From JAJZEO01 sp964477345 (lineage in GTDB: Bacteria; Chlamydiota; Chlamydiia; Chlamydiales; 2-12-FULL-49-11): DNA of 64,000 nt. The notes beneath the pieces are model-generated. The model saw only the letters and a program-made list of their open reading frames with translations, was not told the DNA's origin and searched no databases. Each line of letters opens with the position of its first letter. Positions within the stretch are counted from its first letter, which is position 1. The stretch covers positions 1-64,000 of the forward strand of contig CAYZDL010000002.1 of the NCBI GenBank assembly GCA_964477345.1. Direction: 5' to 3'. Positions 1 through 8,996 of this stretch are shown here, in pieces. The position numbers and the translations under genes are program-made.

Positions 1-210
1 ATCTTCAATTTCTTTAATTGATTTTTCATCTTTGACGATTTCAATCTCACCATTTTTGTATGAACCGGGAGATTCTACAGAGTATTTATGATTATTTAAG
101 AATTCAAGATAGTGTTGGAGCTTATGTTCAGCTCCCAAAGCTTGGCAAAACAAGAAAAATGCGAAAAAAGAGTGCCTAGTCACACAACCCCTCCAACGAA
201 GGTTCCTCAT
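1..210 (-). CDS. Exported hypothetical protein, N-terminal fragment (runs off the window)
   Basis: An open frame of 70 codons starts at an ATG at 210 on the minus strand and runs uninterrupted to the window edge, so the C-terminus is missing. Residues 1-27 look like a signal peptide: basic start (MRNLRWRG), a hydrophobic stretch of Phe, Leu and Ala, and a cleavage-like site after ALGA. The mature part begins charged and polar with a KNGEIEIVKDEKS segment. I do not recognise the family. The gene lies in the same direction as the methyltransferase gene but downstream of it by only 28 bases, so the two may be co-transcribed. The call as coding rests on the open frame and signal peptide only. Confidence 0.55.
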   Translation of the reverse strand, partial: MRNLRWRGCVTRHSFFAFFLFCQALGAEHKLQHYLEFLNNHKYSVESPGSYKNGEIEIVKDEKSIKEIED

Positions 211-238
211 TTTCTCAGAAATCTTAATATAAATCAAA

Positions 239-1534
239 CTAGATCTTAACGAAAAGACAAATCGTCTCTACATGCATTGTTTGGGGAAAGAGATCAAACG
301 CTTTAATTTTTGAAACACGGTAGCCATAATCAACTAAAATTTTTGCATCTCGTGCAAGAGTTGCAGGATCGCATGATGTATAAATCACCCTAGACGGGTT
401 CATCTTTGCCACAGTCTCTAAAACAATCTCCTCACACCCTTTTCTTGGAGGATTTAAATAAACCACTTCAGCAAAGTCGATCGATTGAATGATCGTTTCA
501 ACTTTCCCTAATTTGGCCTCTATTTTGAGCCCATTTTCGTGGGCATTTTGACGAGAATCAAGCACTGCTTGGTTAACCACTTCAATAGCGGTCACCTTGG
601 CTCCTCGTTTGGCTAATAGACAGGAGAGGACTCCCACACCAGAGTAGGCATCAACAACATGCATCCCATTCGCAATTTCACCCCACTCCAAAGCCGCTTC
701 GTACATTTTTTCAGCTTGAAAGTGATTGACTTGGAAAAAAGAGGTCGCAGAAAGGCGCACATCAATTCCCAAAATTTCTTCGACTAAATAGCCTGGACCG
801 ACAATAGTTGCGACTTCTCTAGGAAGAACATAATTTCCTTGCCCATTGTTAATGCCATAGACAACCGTAGCGACCTCCTCGAGTTGTCCCAATTCATGGC
901 AAATCTTTATTAACCCGCTATTGATTTTTTGATTCCCTACTAATAATACTAAGCTTTTTTGCTCCTTTTTCGAGCTTCGAATCAATATGTGCCTTACTCC
1001 ACTCGTTTTTCCGATGATCTTGCGAAGTTTACCAAAAAGGCGATCACCTCTCTCTTCATGAAGATCACAAGTTTCAATATCGACGATTTCGTGGGTTCTT
1101 TTTTTGTACATCCCAATAACCCCATCCCTAGAAAGGGGCATTTGGATCTTATTTCGATACCCTAAGGCTAATTGGCTAGGTTCTATAGATTCAACTTCGA
1201 CATCCTGAAATCTCCCAATCCTAAAAAAAGCCTCTTCTATCCGTTTTTTTTTCAATCGAAGCTGGGCATCGATTTTAAGATGCATGATCTGACATCCACC
1301 ACACTCCCCAAAATAGGGACAATTGGGTACTTGACGGTCAACCGAGGGTTTAGTGATTCGAATCAACTTCCCCTTACCATAGTTTCTTTTCGTCTCGATA
1401 AGTCGGCACTCAATTTCTTCTCCAGGCAAAACTCCTTCAACAAATATTTTGAAACCATTGTGGTCACAAACGCCCTCTCCTGTTGAAGAAAGGTCTACGC
1501 AAGTTAGAGATAGGGTCTTATTTGACAGTTCCAT
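239..1534 (-). CDS. rlmD: 23S rRNA (uracil-5-)-methyltransferase, RlmD/RumA (TrmA) family
   Basis: A SAM-dependent enzyme that makes 5-methyluridine in RNA; members of this family modify 23S rRNA or tRNA. Residues 1-60 form a TRAM RNA-binding domain. C72, C78 and C81 (CPYFGECGGC) plus a later Cys near residue 155 fit the 4Fe-4S cluster ligands of RumA. The C-terminal Rossmann domain has the SAM motif DAYSGVGVLS, the NPPRKGC motif, the nucleophile C388 in TSCDPATLARD and the catalytic base E423 in HVETI. At 431 aa it is full length. Chlamydiae carry one such gene (annotated ygcA/rumA). Which exact uridine is methylated cannot be read from sequence. Confidence 0.9.
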   Translation of the reverse strand: MELSNKTLSLTCVDLSSTGEGVCDHNGFKIFVEGVLPGEEIECRLIETKRNYGKGKLIRITKPSVDRQVPNCPYFGECGGCQIMHLKIDAQLRLKKKRIEEAFFRIGRFQDVEVESIEPSQLALGYRNKIQMPLSRDGVIGMYKKRTHEIVDIETCDLHEERGDRLFGKLRKIIGKTSGVRHILIRSSKKEQKSLVLLVGNQKINSGLIKICHELGQLEEVATVVYGINNGQGNYVLPREVATIVGPGYLVEEILGIDVRLSATSFFQVNHFQAEKMYEAALEWGEIANGMHVVDAYSGVGVLSCLLAKRGAKVTAIEVVNQAVLDSRQNAHENGLKIEAKLGKVETIIQSIDFAEVVYLNPPRKGCEEIVLETVAKMNPSRVIYTSCDPATLARDAKILVDYGYRVSKIKAFDLFPQTMHVETICLFVKI

Positions 1535-1577
1535 GCCAAAAAGGCTAGCATAGATCCTTGATTAAAAACAAAAAATT

Positions 1578-2948
1578 ATGCTACCTCTAAAATACTACAA
1601 AAAGATTAAGGGTATTCCTAAATATTTTAAATTTGAAAATAAGGATAGTTTTTCTATGAAATGGCTAAGACATACATTAGGTTCTACCCTAGTCATGATC
1701 CTGTTTCCAGTTGCTGTATATGCTGTTTGGTTTACAGCTCAATACCTCGACGGATCGTTCTCACTCCTCTTTAACGTGATCCAAAAACATGGTTTTACCT
1801 ACATCTTAGCTCAGATCCCTCCCAAAGTATTTACAGGAACTACGACTTCTTGGACGATTGCCCTTTCCTTTATCGTTTTCGAAATTTTCCTTTATCTGAT
1901 TGTTCCAGGAAAAATCATTTCTGGCCCTAAGACAAAGAGTGGATTTATTCCAAAATACAAAGAAAATGGAGTGGCTTGCTACGCAATTACACTAGCGACT
2001 TTTGTTCTATGTAGTTTCGTATTCAACCTCTTCTCCCCCACCATTTTATTCGACCACTTAGGTGAATTGGTTGGAACGATGTTTTGGCTCGGGATCCTCT
2101 TTTGCTTATTCCTTTATTTTAAAGGATTGATCAAGCCTTCAGCGGGAGAATTTAGAGTCAGCGGGAATTTCATTTTTGATTTTTTCTGGGGGATCGAACT
2201 TTATCCTACACTATTTAATCTCAATGTTAAACACATTATCAATTGTAGAGTTGCCATGATGTCATGGCCTCTTATGATCATCTCCTTTGCAGCTAAACAA
2301 GATGCATTCTTTGGCTTAGCCAATTCGATGCTAGTTTCAGTCGCACTGCAAATGATCTACATCACAAAATTTTTCATTTGGGAGAAAGGATATCTTCGTT
2401 CAATGGATATTGCACACGACCATTTTGGCTTCTATATTTGCTGGGGTGTTCTTGTTTGGGTTCCTTTTTTCTACACATCTCCTATCCTCTATTTAGTTCA
2501 TCACCCATACCAACTCTCTAATACTGTAGTAATTAGCATATTCGTTTTGGGCTGTGTTTCAATATTGATCAATTATTTAGCAGACCAGCAGCGGGTGATT
2601 TTTCGTGAAAAGAACGGTGAAATCAGGATTTGGGGGAAGAAACCCAAGTTTACTGTTGCCAAGTATACAACACAGGATGGAAATAAAAATGAAAACCTCC
2701 TCTTAGCCTCTGGGTATTGGGGAGTCGCAAGACATTTTCATTACATACCCGAGATTTTATCAGCATTTCTTTGGAGCGTCCCGGCTACATTCGTCCATTT
2801 CTATCCCTACTTTTATGTCGTCTATTTGATCATACTTCTTCTAGATAGAGCTAATCGGGATGATCTTAGATGTAAGGCGAAATATGGTGAAGCCTGGGAA
2901 CATCACTGTAAGAAAGTCCCTTATAAAATCTTCCCTTACATTTATTAA
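1578..2948 (+). CDS. 7-dehydrocholesterol reductase-like sterol delta-7 reductase (ERG4/ERG24 family)
   Basis: A 456-aa polytopic membrane protein with about nine hydrophobic segments. Its C-terminal half matches the eukaryotic DHCR7 pattern closely: MDIAHDHFGFY, the LIYLVHHP-like helix, IWGKKPK, LLLASGYWGVARHFHY, YGEAWEHHC and the VPYKIFPYIY terminus. In eukaryotes this enzyme reduces the C7-C8 double bond of sterols with NADPH. Chlamydiae do not make sterols, so the substrate would be host sterol taken into the inclusion or bacterial membrane (inference). The ELYPTLFNL segment corresponds to the ELNPRI-like region of DHCR7. The ATG at 1578 lacks a clear ribosome binding site. The gene faces away from rlmD, with 43 bases between starts. 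Origin by transfer from a eukaryote is likely. Confidence 0.85.
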   Translation: MLPLKYYKKIKGIPKYFKFENKDSFSMKWLRHTLGSTLVMILFPVAVYAVWFTAQYLDGSFSLLFNVIQKHGFTYILAQIPPKVFTGTTTSWTIALSFIVFEIFLYLIVPGKIISGPKTKSGFIPKYKENGVACYAITLATFVLCSFVFNLFSPTILFDHLGELVGTMFWLGILFCLFLYFKGLIKPSAGEFRVSGNFIFDFFWGIELYPTLFNLNVKHIINCRVAMMSWPLMIISFAAKQDAFFGLANSMLVSVALQMIYITKFFIWEKGYLRSMDIAHDHFGFYICWGVLVWVPFFYTSPILYLVHHPYQLSNTVVISIFVLGCVSILINYLADQQRVIFREKNGEIRIWGKKPKFTVAKYTTQDGNKNENLLLASGYWGVARHFHYIPEILSAFLWSVPATFVHFYPYFYVVYLIILLLDRANRDDLRCKAKYGEAWEHHCKKVPYKIFPYIY

Positions 2949-2998
2949 AGTTTTTTGATATAGTGCGGGCATCCAAGCTTTAACTTAAAGGTGTTTTT

Positions 2999-3211
2999 AT
3001 GAGCGATGTTCTTGTTGTCGTTAGCAAAACAAAACAATATATCAAAGAAAAGTCAGGAATGAACACGTCTGCCACTGCGACAGATGCTCTTACAAAAATC
3101 GTCCAAAAACATTGCGATCGCGCAATCGAAAATGCAGCTCGCGATGGCAGAAAAACTGTGATGGATAGAGATTTTCAAATGCCCGAAGAAAATACAACAG
3201 AGAGATTCTAA
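2999..3211 (+). CDS. Bacterial histone-fold protein (DUF1931-like)
   Basis: A 70-aa protein with the pattern of the minimal bacterial histone fold: helix 1 (VLVVVSKTKQYIKEK, residues 4-18), a loop with GMNTSATA, a long helix 2 (residues 28-48), then RKTVMDRDF, which corresponds to loop 2 and the start of the truncated helix 3. The R-K-T-V plus D arrangement is the Arg-Asp clamp seen in archaeal and Bdellovibrio-type histones. It is not the Lys-rich HctA/HctB of Chlamydia, whose sequences are low-complexity and very basic. A ribosome binding site (AAGGTG) sits just before the ATG. The acidic tail EENTTER is unusual. A role as a chromatin protein is inferred from the fold. Confidence 0.8.
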   Translation: MSDVLVVVSKTKQYIKEKSGMNTSATATDALTKIVQKHCDRAIENAARDGRKTVMDRDFQMPEENTTERF

Positions 3212-3218
3212 CCCTTTC

Positions 3219-4496
3219 CTATTTGTGAGCGCCGTACTTCGATTTACAGTAGGTTTCTTTGATACTGAAAGCTACAACGAAGAAACCGATTAGGTATAAG
3301 AGTGGCACAACAATAAGGGCTATCTGGTAGTCCCCCAAGGTGTTGAGAGGTACTCCGTTTTTCATCGAGACGTTATCCCATAGGCTCGTTAATATTCCAC
3401 CAACGAGTGGTTGTAGAATTGCTCCACCTATGACGACTGCCATGTTGTTAAATCCGACAGCTGTTGCCACAACACCTGGGCGGTTGTTGTCACGAACTAG
3501 TGCAAATGTCAACATGTGTGATGCACTTGCAGCTCCCATCAAAAAGAGGAGAACAGAGGCAGCAAAGTAAGGAACATCGGGCATATAAATCAAAGTTATC
3601 GAAGAGACAAGTCCTACAAGGGAAGCAATCCACAAGATCGTCTTTCTACGACCCATAAGATTTGAAAGCCACCCTACGAGAGGAGACGCAATTGCCACCC
3701 CAAGCCACATCATTGTCATCGCAAGGGCTGCTTTAAAGGTGTCGATATTGTAACGAACCGCTAAAAATGGAACTCCCCAAAGAGAAGCAAACACCGTTAC
3801 AGGACCCCATCCAGTAAATGCATAGAGTCCAATTGACCATGTTTGAAATTGTGCGACGACCTGTCCAATGTGTCTCCAAAACGACGTCTCATGAGGCATC
3901 ACCTTTTTCGATTCATGTTTTGGATGATCTCGCAATACAAAGAGGCAGAGCACAGCTAAGCATGAACCAATTCCTACGAGCCAAAACATCGTAGCTCGCC
4001 AGCCAATTCCTTCAACGGCGTGAGCAAGTGGGACTTCCCCACATACAGCACCCAATGCAGCAAGAAGTTGCGCCACCCCTACGAGGAATGCAAAGTAAAA
4101 TTCTGTAAACCATCTTGCAGCAACGACTAAAACCCCGATAAACGCAAATGCTGAACCGACTCCCATCAAAAAGCGACCAATTGCCGCCCAAAAGGCCGTC
4201 TCAGTAAGACCGAAAAACAAGGCTCCAAGTACGCATATAACACAGGCCCATGTAATAAGAGTCCTGGGGCCATAACGGTCAAAGAGAAGTCCTGCCGGAA
4301 TTTGCATCCCTGTATAACTATAGAAGTAAAAGGCCGCCATAACGCCCAAACCTGCTGAATCGATAGAGAATGCTTTCATCAATTGATTCGTCATGATGCT
4401 TGGCGAAACCTGTATAGCCATCTCATAAAATAAAAACAGAGAGGTTACAGTATACATCACGATTGCAGCTAAGAATTGTTTTCTACTCTTTTTCAT
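3219..4496 (-). CDS. MFS transporter
   Basis: A 425-aa inner-membrane carrier with twelve predicted helices and the MFS loop 2-3 signature as DRYGPRTLITW (residues about 73-83), followed by GRFLMGVGSAFAFIG in helix 4, which is typical of the organic-anion/hexose-phosphate type branches. The repeat signature after helix 8 appears as LSNLMGRRKTILW. The substrate cannot be inferred. Similar carriers are common in chlamydiae for metabolite import from the host. It converges with the histone gene, leaving only 7 bases between the stops, and lies downstream of the ABC-F gene in the same direction. Confidence 0.85.
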   Translation of the reverse strand: MKKSRKQFLAAIVMYTVTSLFLFYEMAIQVSPSIMTNQLMKAFSIDSAGLGVMAAFYFYSYTGMQIPAGLLFDRYGPRTLITWACVICVLGALFFGLTETAFWAAIGRFLMGVGSAFAFIGVLVVAARWFTEFYFAFLVGVAQLLAALGAVCGEVPLAHAVEGIGWRATMFWLVGIGSCLAVLCLFVLRDHPKHESKKVMPHETSFWRHIGQVVAQFQTWSIGLYAFTGWGPVTVFASLWGVPFLAVRYNIDTFKAALAMTMMWLGVAIASPLVGWLSNLMGRRKTILWIASLVGLVSSITLIYMPDVPYFAASVLLFLMGAASASHMLTFALVRDNNRPGVVATAVGFNNMAVVIGGAILQPLVGGILTSLWDNVSMKNGVPLNTLGDYQIALIVVPLLYLIGFFVVAFSIKETYCKSKYGAHK

Positions 4497-4520
4497 ATTC
4501 CCTAAGGACTATGAATCGAA

Positions 4521-6107
4521 TTACTTTTCTGCAAGAGAAAGATACTCTGAATAAGTTCCCGGATAGTCAAACACCTGATTAGGAGTAATTGAAAGAATAC
4601 GAGTTGCAAAAGCTGCAACGAATTCTCGGTCGTGACTCACAATTAAAACGGTCCCTTCATACTTTGCCAAAGCATGACCCAGCGCCTCCCTTGATTCGAT
4701 ATCGAGGTGGTTGGTCGGCTCATCGAGGATCATTACATTCCCCCGTTCGAGCATCATTTTCCCAAAAATCCCCCGAGCAATCTCCCCTCCACTCAATACA
4801 TCGAGGGTTTTATTGCTATCATCCTTAGAGAAAAGCATTGAACCCAAAGCCCCTTGCACTTTTGGGGCCAAGATCCCGGTCTCCCCTTTGACCCAATCAA
4901 AAAGAGTCTCCTTACTCCGCTTCATATCGCTATGTTCTTGAGGAAAATAGGAAACATGAGTTTCGTGCCCCCATTCAAAACTCCCTTCATCAAGAGGGAT
5001 TTCGTTCATAATGATCTTTAAAAGGGTCGACTTTCCAACACCGTTAGGGCCGATGATCGCCACCTTTTCTCCTCTTTCAACTTCAAATGACACACCAAAT
5101 AAGACGACATTGCTTCCAAAAGCCTTCGAGACTTCCTTTACTTTCAAGGCAATACGCCCTGAGGGACGTTTGGTTGTAAAATGAAAATTAGGGGCAATCC
5201 GACTCGAGGTCTTCTCATCCGATAGCTGTAATCTTTCAATCATTTTTGCCCGCGATCTACATTGAGCTGCCTTTGAAGCCTTTGCTCTAAATCGATCGAT
5301 AAATTGTTGTAATTCAGCGATTCTTCTCTCAGTTGTAGCCTTTTCGGCTCCCTTATTTTCGGCAACTTCCTTCTTTCTTTTAAGGAAGTTTTCATAGTTT
5401 CCTGGGTAGGGGCGAATTTCGGCATAATCGATGTCGAGAATGGTCGTCGACAAGTTGTTCAGAAATTGATAATCGTGGGAGACAAACAATAACAGTCCCG
5501 AAAAATCTTGCTTCAAATATCTCTCCAACCAAGAAATCGTCACGATATCGAGGTAGTTGGTCGGCTCATCAAGGAGCAAAATATTAGGATCCGAAAAGAG
5601 GGTTTGTGCAAGCAAACATCGAAGCTTATAACCCCCTGATAAAAGCTTTAATGGCCTACGATGAAGCTTTCCATCGATCCCCAAGCCAGATAATAGTTTT
5701 TCAGCCTCTGCCTCTGCCGCATACCCACCCACATGGGCAATGCTCTCTTCAACCGAAGCAAGCTTCACCCCGATCTCATCGGTAAACTCCTCTGAATCAA
5801 GGAGGCTGTTTTTCTGTGCGATTAATGCCCAAAGATCCTTTCGACCCCGTAGAACAACGTCGAGAATCGTATCGTCCTCATATAAATAGTGGTCCTGCTT
5901 CAACCATCCCAAAGTCGAATCTTTGGAAATGACAATCTCACCCTCACCCTTATCATACTCACCTGCCAAGATCTTCAGAAATGTCGATTTGCCGCAGCCA
6001 TTAGCCCCAACAACCGCATACCGCTGGCCTTTAGACAAGTTTAAAGAGACATCTGCGAAGAGCAGACGGTCTCCTAATTCATAAGATAGGTCTTGAATCG
6101 TGATCAT
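4521..6107 (-). CDS. ABC-F family ATPase (ribosome-associated, Uup/YbiT-like)
   Basis: A 528-aa soluble protein with two ABC nucleotide-binding domains and no membrane segment, the hallmark of ABC-F proteins that act on the ribosome E site. Domain 1 has Walker A GANGCGKST (residues 34-42), signature LSGGYKLR and Walker B LLLDEPTNYLD. Domain 2 has GPNGVGKST, LSGGEIARG and MILDEPTNHLD. A basic linker of about 80 residues between the domains (from about 240 to 320, with RAKASKAAQCRSR) fits the P-site tRNA interaction motif. The subfamily is uncertain; length and linker suit YbiT better than EttA. Confidence 0.88.
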   Translation of the reverse strand: MITIQDLSYELGDRLLFADVSLNLSKGQRYAVVGANGCGKSTFLKILAGEYDKGEGEIVISKDSTLGWLKQDHYLYEDDTILDVVLRGRKDLWALIAQKNSLLDSEEFTDEIGVKLASVEESIAHVGGYAAEAEAEKLLSGLGIDGKLHRRPLKLLSGGYKLRCLLAQTLFSDPNILLLDEPTNYLDIVTISWLERYLKQDFSGLLLFVSHDYQFLNNLSTTILDIDYAEIRPYPGNYENFLKRKKEVAENKGAEKATTERRIAELQQFIDRFRAKASKAAQCRSRAKMIERLQLSDEKTSSRIAPNFHFTTKRPSGRIALKVKEVSKAFGSNVVLFGVSFEVERGEKVAIIGPNGVGKSTLLKIIMNEIPLDEGSFEWGHETHVSYFPQEHSDMKRSKETLFDWVKGETGILAPKVQGALGSMLFSKDDSNKTLDVLSGGEIARGIFGKMMLERGNVMILDEPTNHLDIESREALGHALAKYEGTVLIVSHDREFVAAFATRILSITPNQVFDYPGTYSEYLSLAEK

Positions 6108-6319
6108 AGGAGGAAATTATCACCTATTTAGAATAAATATGAAAGCAGTAGTTACGATTGTCTATAGACCTTTACACTCTCCGCATCATAAAGGAGACAA
6201 GGGGTTGATGGGGCTAAAGAATTTGCTTTAAAAATTTCAACTATAGGTAAACAGGTTAAATCTCGATACCCTAATAATCTTAAAGAAAGACCGCACAAAT
6301 TTAAAAATTTTCTGCACAT

Positions 6320-7633
6320 CTATTTTTTTGACATTATGTTCTCTATCTCTCGTAAAACATCCTTCACTTTTTCTTCAATCAGCGCTTCTTCTCTACAATG
6401 ATTCACCAAAATGACTAAAGCTGCATCATCGATGTAACCGGCATAACCCCTGATAAGAGACATTCTCCCATCTTTTGCCATCATCAGGCCATGATGTTTC
6501 CGCAGAGACTCAAAAAACAGAGGAAAGAACGAAGAGTTCTTCATGACCATTAAGATCTGAGCCATTCCCCTTGCTGTTACCAGATTTTTCCTTGAAAGCC
6601 CCGCGCCATCGGCGATATTGAATCCACTCAGGTCAACCCCTTTTTCCTCCCAAAATTGCTTGATCGTTTCAATACCCTCGAAAGTCGTCCCTCTTCCCAC
6701 CTTCTTCACCAAATGCTCAGCATAAAGATTGATGCTTTTTTGATTCGTCCAATAGACAATTTCCCCTATCGTCGGAGAATAAGTTACGTGAAAACTTCTC
6801 CTTTCATGAGATCCGATAATTGACTTTTTTTGAACGACGATCCCACGCTGTTCCAATTGTTGAATAAAAAGACACTTCACAAGAAGAGGCGGATCGGGAA
6901 TTGCCCCTCTAATGGAGAATTCATCAACCCCTAGGGGGATGGTTCCTCGGATGTATTGAACCTGTGAAAACTCCATCCCATAGATACAAGCACGATCCCC
7001 CGAACCTTCAGGACCACTCTTCACCTCATTTTCTATCCTAAGAGGTCCAAGAGGTGGATCTGTCCTCAAAATTGTCACCTCATCACCCACAAAAAGGCCA
7101 GGCTTAAAGAAAATCTCATATTGATTCTCACAAAATGACAACCCAGAAGCCCCCGCCCCGTAGTAATTTCCAATATCTTCCCAACCCCAACTCGGTGGAG
7201 CCATCGCCTTTTCCCAAGAGCTCGCATCGACAATCAATGCCCCTTCAATGATTTTGATCCCCAATTTCTCGACCGCATCGCCCCAAATCTCCAACTGCTC
7301 CTTCCATGACGGATACCCATCAATCCGGTCAGAACCAAGGCAAGGATCCCCTCCCCCTCGAATGTAGAGATTCCCGTGAAGAACTTGATCCTTATCGACC
7401 TCACCATCTATTTCAAGATGCGTTTCAAAGCGACTTTCAGGATCTAAAAGGTGTAGGGCTGCCCCCGTTGTCACGATCTTCATGCAAGAGGCTGGAATCA
7501 TGCTTAAATCACCACTGGTATCGACAATCACCTCACCCGTTGAACTATCGAGCGCATACGCGCTCATAATGCTATGTTCCATAGTATAGAGACCTCTTAG
7601 CAAAGTTAAAAACATGAAGAATAATAGATACAT
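6320..7633 (-). CDS. dacB: D-Ala-D-Ala carboxypeptidase/endopeptidase, PBP4 (peptidase S13) family
   Basis: A 437-aa exported enzyme expected to trim peptidoglycan stem peptides or cross-links in the periplasm. Residues 1-17 are a hydrophobic signal sequence. The nucleophile motif SxxK is S49-C50-M51-K52 in IPASCMKI. The SxN motif is SINLYAE. The third motif, normally KTG, reads KDG in MAKDGRMSL, followed by the family's RGYAGYI. The long insert between SxxK and SxN is characteristic of S13. The KTG change could lower activity or reflect a lineage variant. Peptidoglycan enzymes of this type fit environmental chlamydiae, which keep more cell wall than Chlamydia. MurJ and a short aspartokinase are also in this window. 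Confidence 0.82.
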   Translation of the reverse strand: MYLLFFMFLTLLRGLYTMEHSIMSAYALDSSTGEVIVDTSGDLSMIPASCMKIVTTGAALHLLDPESRFETHLEIDGEVDKDQVLHGNLYIRGGGDPCLGSDRIDGYPSWKEQLEIWGDAVEKLGIKIIEGALIVDASSWEKAMAPPSWGWEDIGNYYGAGASGLSFCENQYEIFFKPGLFVGDEVTILRTDPPLGPLRIENEVKSGPEGSGDRACIYGMEFSQVQYIRGTIPLGVDEFSIRGAIPDPPLLVKCLFIQQLEQRGIVVQKKSIIGSHERRSFHVTYSPTIGEIVYWTNQKSINLYAEHLVKKVGRGTTFEGIETIKQFWEEKGVDLSGFNIADGAGLSRKNLVTARGMAQILMVMKNSSFFPLFFESLRKHHGLMMAKDGRMSLIRGYAGYIDDAALVILVNHCREEALIEEKVKDVLREIENIMSKK

Positions 7634-7882
7634 TTAACCAAGTTTAAGAGACCAAAACTTAAAATCCTACACTTAATAGCCTCTCTTCTTCTCGAAGAAA
7701 AATGTGAATTCGAAACGATCGATATGGTTAGAGAGCGCTTTGGCCTTAAACAACACTTTCGCATGACTAAAATAAAATAATTTTTGTAAAATCAAATTCA
7801 TTACACCTTGCTAATTTTTATAAAGCCATGATAACCTCTTCATCCTAATAATTATAATTTAAAAAAAATAAAGGAATTAATC

Positions 7883-8764
7883 ATGGAAATCACACCTGTA
7901 AACTGTAGATGGATAATAGAATTAAATGAGGTTGAACCTCTTTTAATGGAGGATTCGGAGACAAATAAGATGGTCACTTCGATCCTTAAATACTATTATC
8001 AAGGAACGAGCAACATCCCCAATCACCCCGCTGAAACACTTAGGTTATTTAAAATTGCATTGTGTGGAAGCTGCGGTTTTAAAGCTTATTCTGAAACAAA
8101 AAAAACTGCCGAAGCCTACCTGTCTGCACTTCAAGATTGCTTTGATTCTTACGAAAGCACCTCTTCTCTAGTTGTAACAGCTCTTCAATTGCATAGAAAT
8201 GCATTGGATGAATTCCTAAAACCTCATAGTAATATGAAGGAAGCACTTACTTCAATGAAAAGAACGCAAGAAATCGCAAATAAGCTTTTTAGAAGATATG
8301 AAATAGCCTCCATGAGATTTTCCAGCACTGACCCCCTTCTTGAGGATCTTTATTACACACTAAGAACAAACATTGAAACTGTTGAAAGAGATAACCCCTT
8401 ACCTTCCAGGAGAACTGCTCTTGAATCCTTGACTATCTCCTCACTGTATGCCTCTCTTAACGCGATTTCCACCATAAATCAACTACGTGTAGAAATGAGT
8501 CATGCTCATTCATTAAACGCCAATTTATGCAGGAATATTTTTTCTAGAATTTATTTTGAAAAAGAACCTGTTGAAGATGCGGAACTTTCCACCCTTCAAA
8601 AAGCCTTTACCCTTTCTTACGTTAAATGGCTTGCCTTAGGAAAGACCCACTATTCTACCCGAAGAAGTTTACAAGGATCTATAGTAAGGTTTCAAGAAAT
8701 TGAAGCCTTGATAAAAAGAATATCAAAAACTGTTCTTCCTAAACTAACTCCTAAATCCAAATAA
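7883..8764 (+). CDS. Hypothetical protein, tandem family copy 1
   Basis: A 293-aa, mostly helical protein with no signal peptide or membrane segment. It is a paralog of the protein at 9305-10285. Shared blocks are the N-terminal EVEPLL (against DVDRLL), the C-G-S-x-G-F-K motif (residues 58-64), ISSLYASLNAIS (against IASLYASSQAIS) and SYVKWLA near the C-terminus. The start is supported by AAGGA seven bases upstream of ATG 7883. I do not recognise the family; such lineage-specific tandem proteins in chlamydiae are sometimes type III effectors, but nothing in the sequence proves this. A decayed third copy lies between the two intact ones. Confidence 0.75.
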   Translation: MEITPVNCRWIIELNEVEPLLMEDSETNKMVTSILKYYYQGTSNIPNHPAETLRLFKIALCGSCGFKAYSETKKTAEAYLSALQDCFDSYESTSSLVVTALQLHRNALDEFLKPHSNMKEALTSMKRTQEIANKLFRRYEIASMRFSSTDPLLEDLYYTLRTNIETVERDNPLPSRRTALESLTISSLYASLNAISTINQLRVEMSHAHSLNANLCRNIFSRIYFEKEPVEDAELSTLQKAFTLSYVKWLALGKTHYSTRRSLQGSIVRFQEIEALIKRISKTVLPKLTPKSK

Positions 8765-8786
8765 ATTACCCGTAAAAATCATGCAA

Positions 8787-8829
8787 GAGGAACTAGTTGG
8801 GTCATCGAACAGAGACCCACTAGCGCCTC
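8787..8829 (+). other. Strong imperfect hairpin after tandem copy 1
   Basis: Twenty-two bases after the stop of copy 1 the DNA can fold into an interrupted stem: GAGG/CCTC, then CTAG/CTAG, then TGGGTC/GACCCA, around a 10-base loop. There is no T-run on either side, so it is not a standard intrinsic terminator. It may still end or stabilise the transcript. Confidence 0.4.
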
Positions 8830-8996
8830 TTAGTTCACGACTGATGGTTTAAATATTTATACATTTAACAACACTATTTAAACTTAATTTAGAACACACT
8901 CAATCCAATCTATGTATTAAAAAATATTTTAAATCACTAGATTTATTTATTGTCATTCTTAAACCCTGTATAATTTTGTCGAAAAGATGGATTTTT

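Noticed and set aside
2999..3211. Possible HctA-type chlamydial histone-like protein
   Set aside because: HctA and HctB are Lys/Ala-rich low-complexity proteins; this one has a normal composition with a histone-fold pattern.
7630..7781. Open stretch of about 48 codons on the plus strand between the PBP4-type gene and tandem copy 1, ending FGLKQHFRMTKIK
   Set aside because: No start codon or ribosome binding site, no recognisable homology, and a run of this length is expected by chance.
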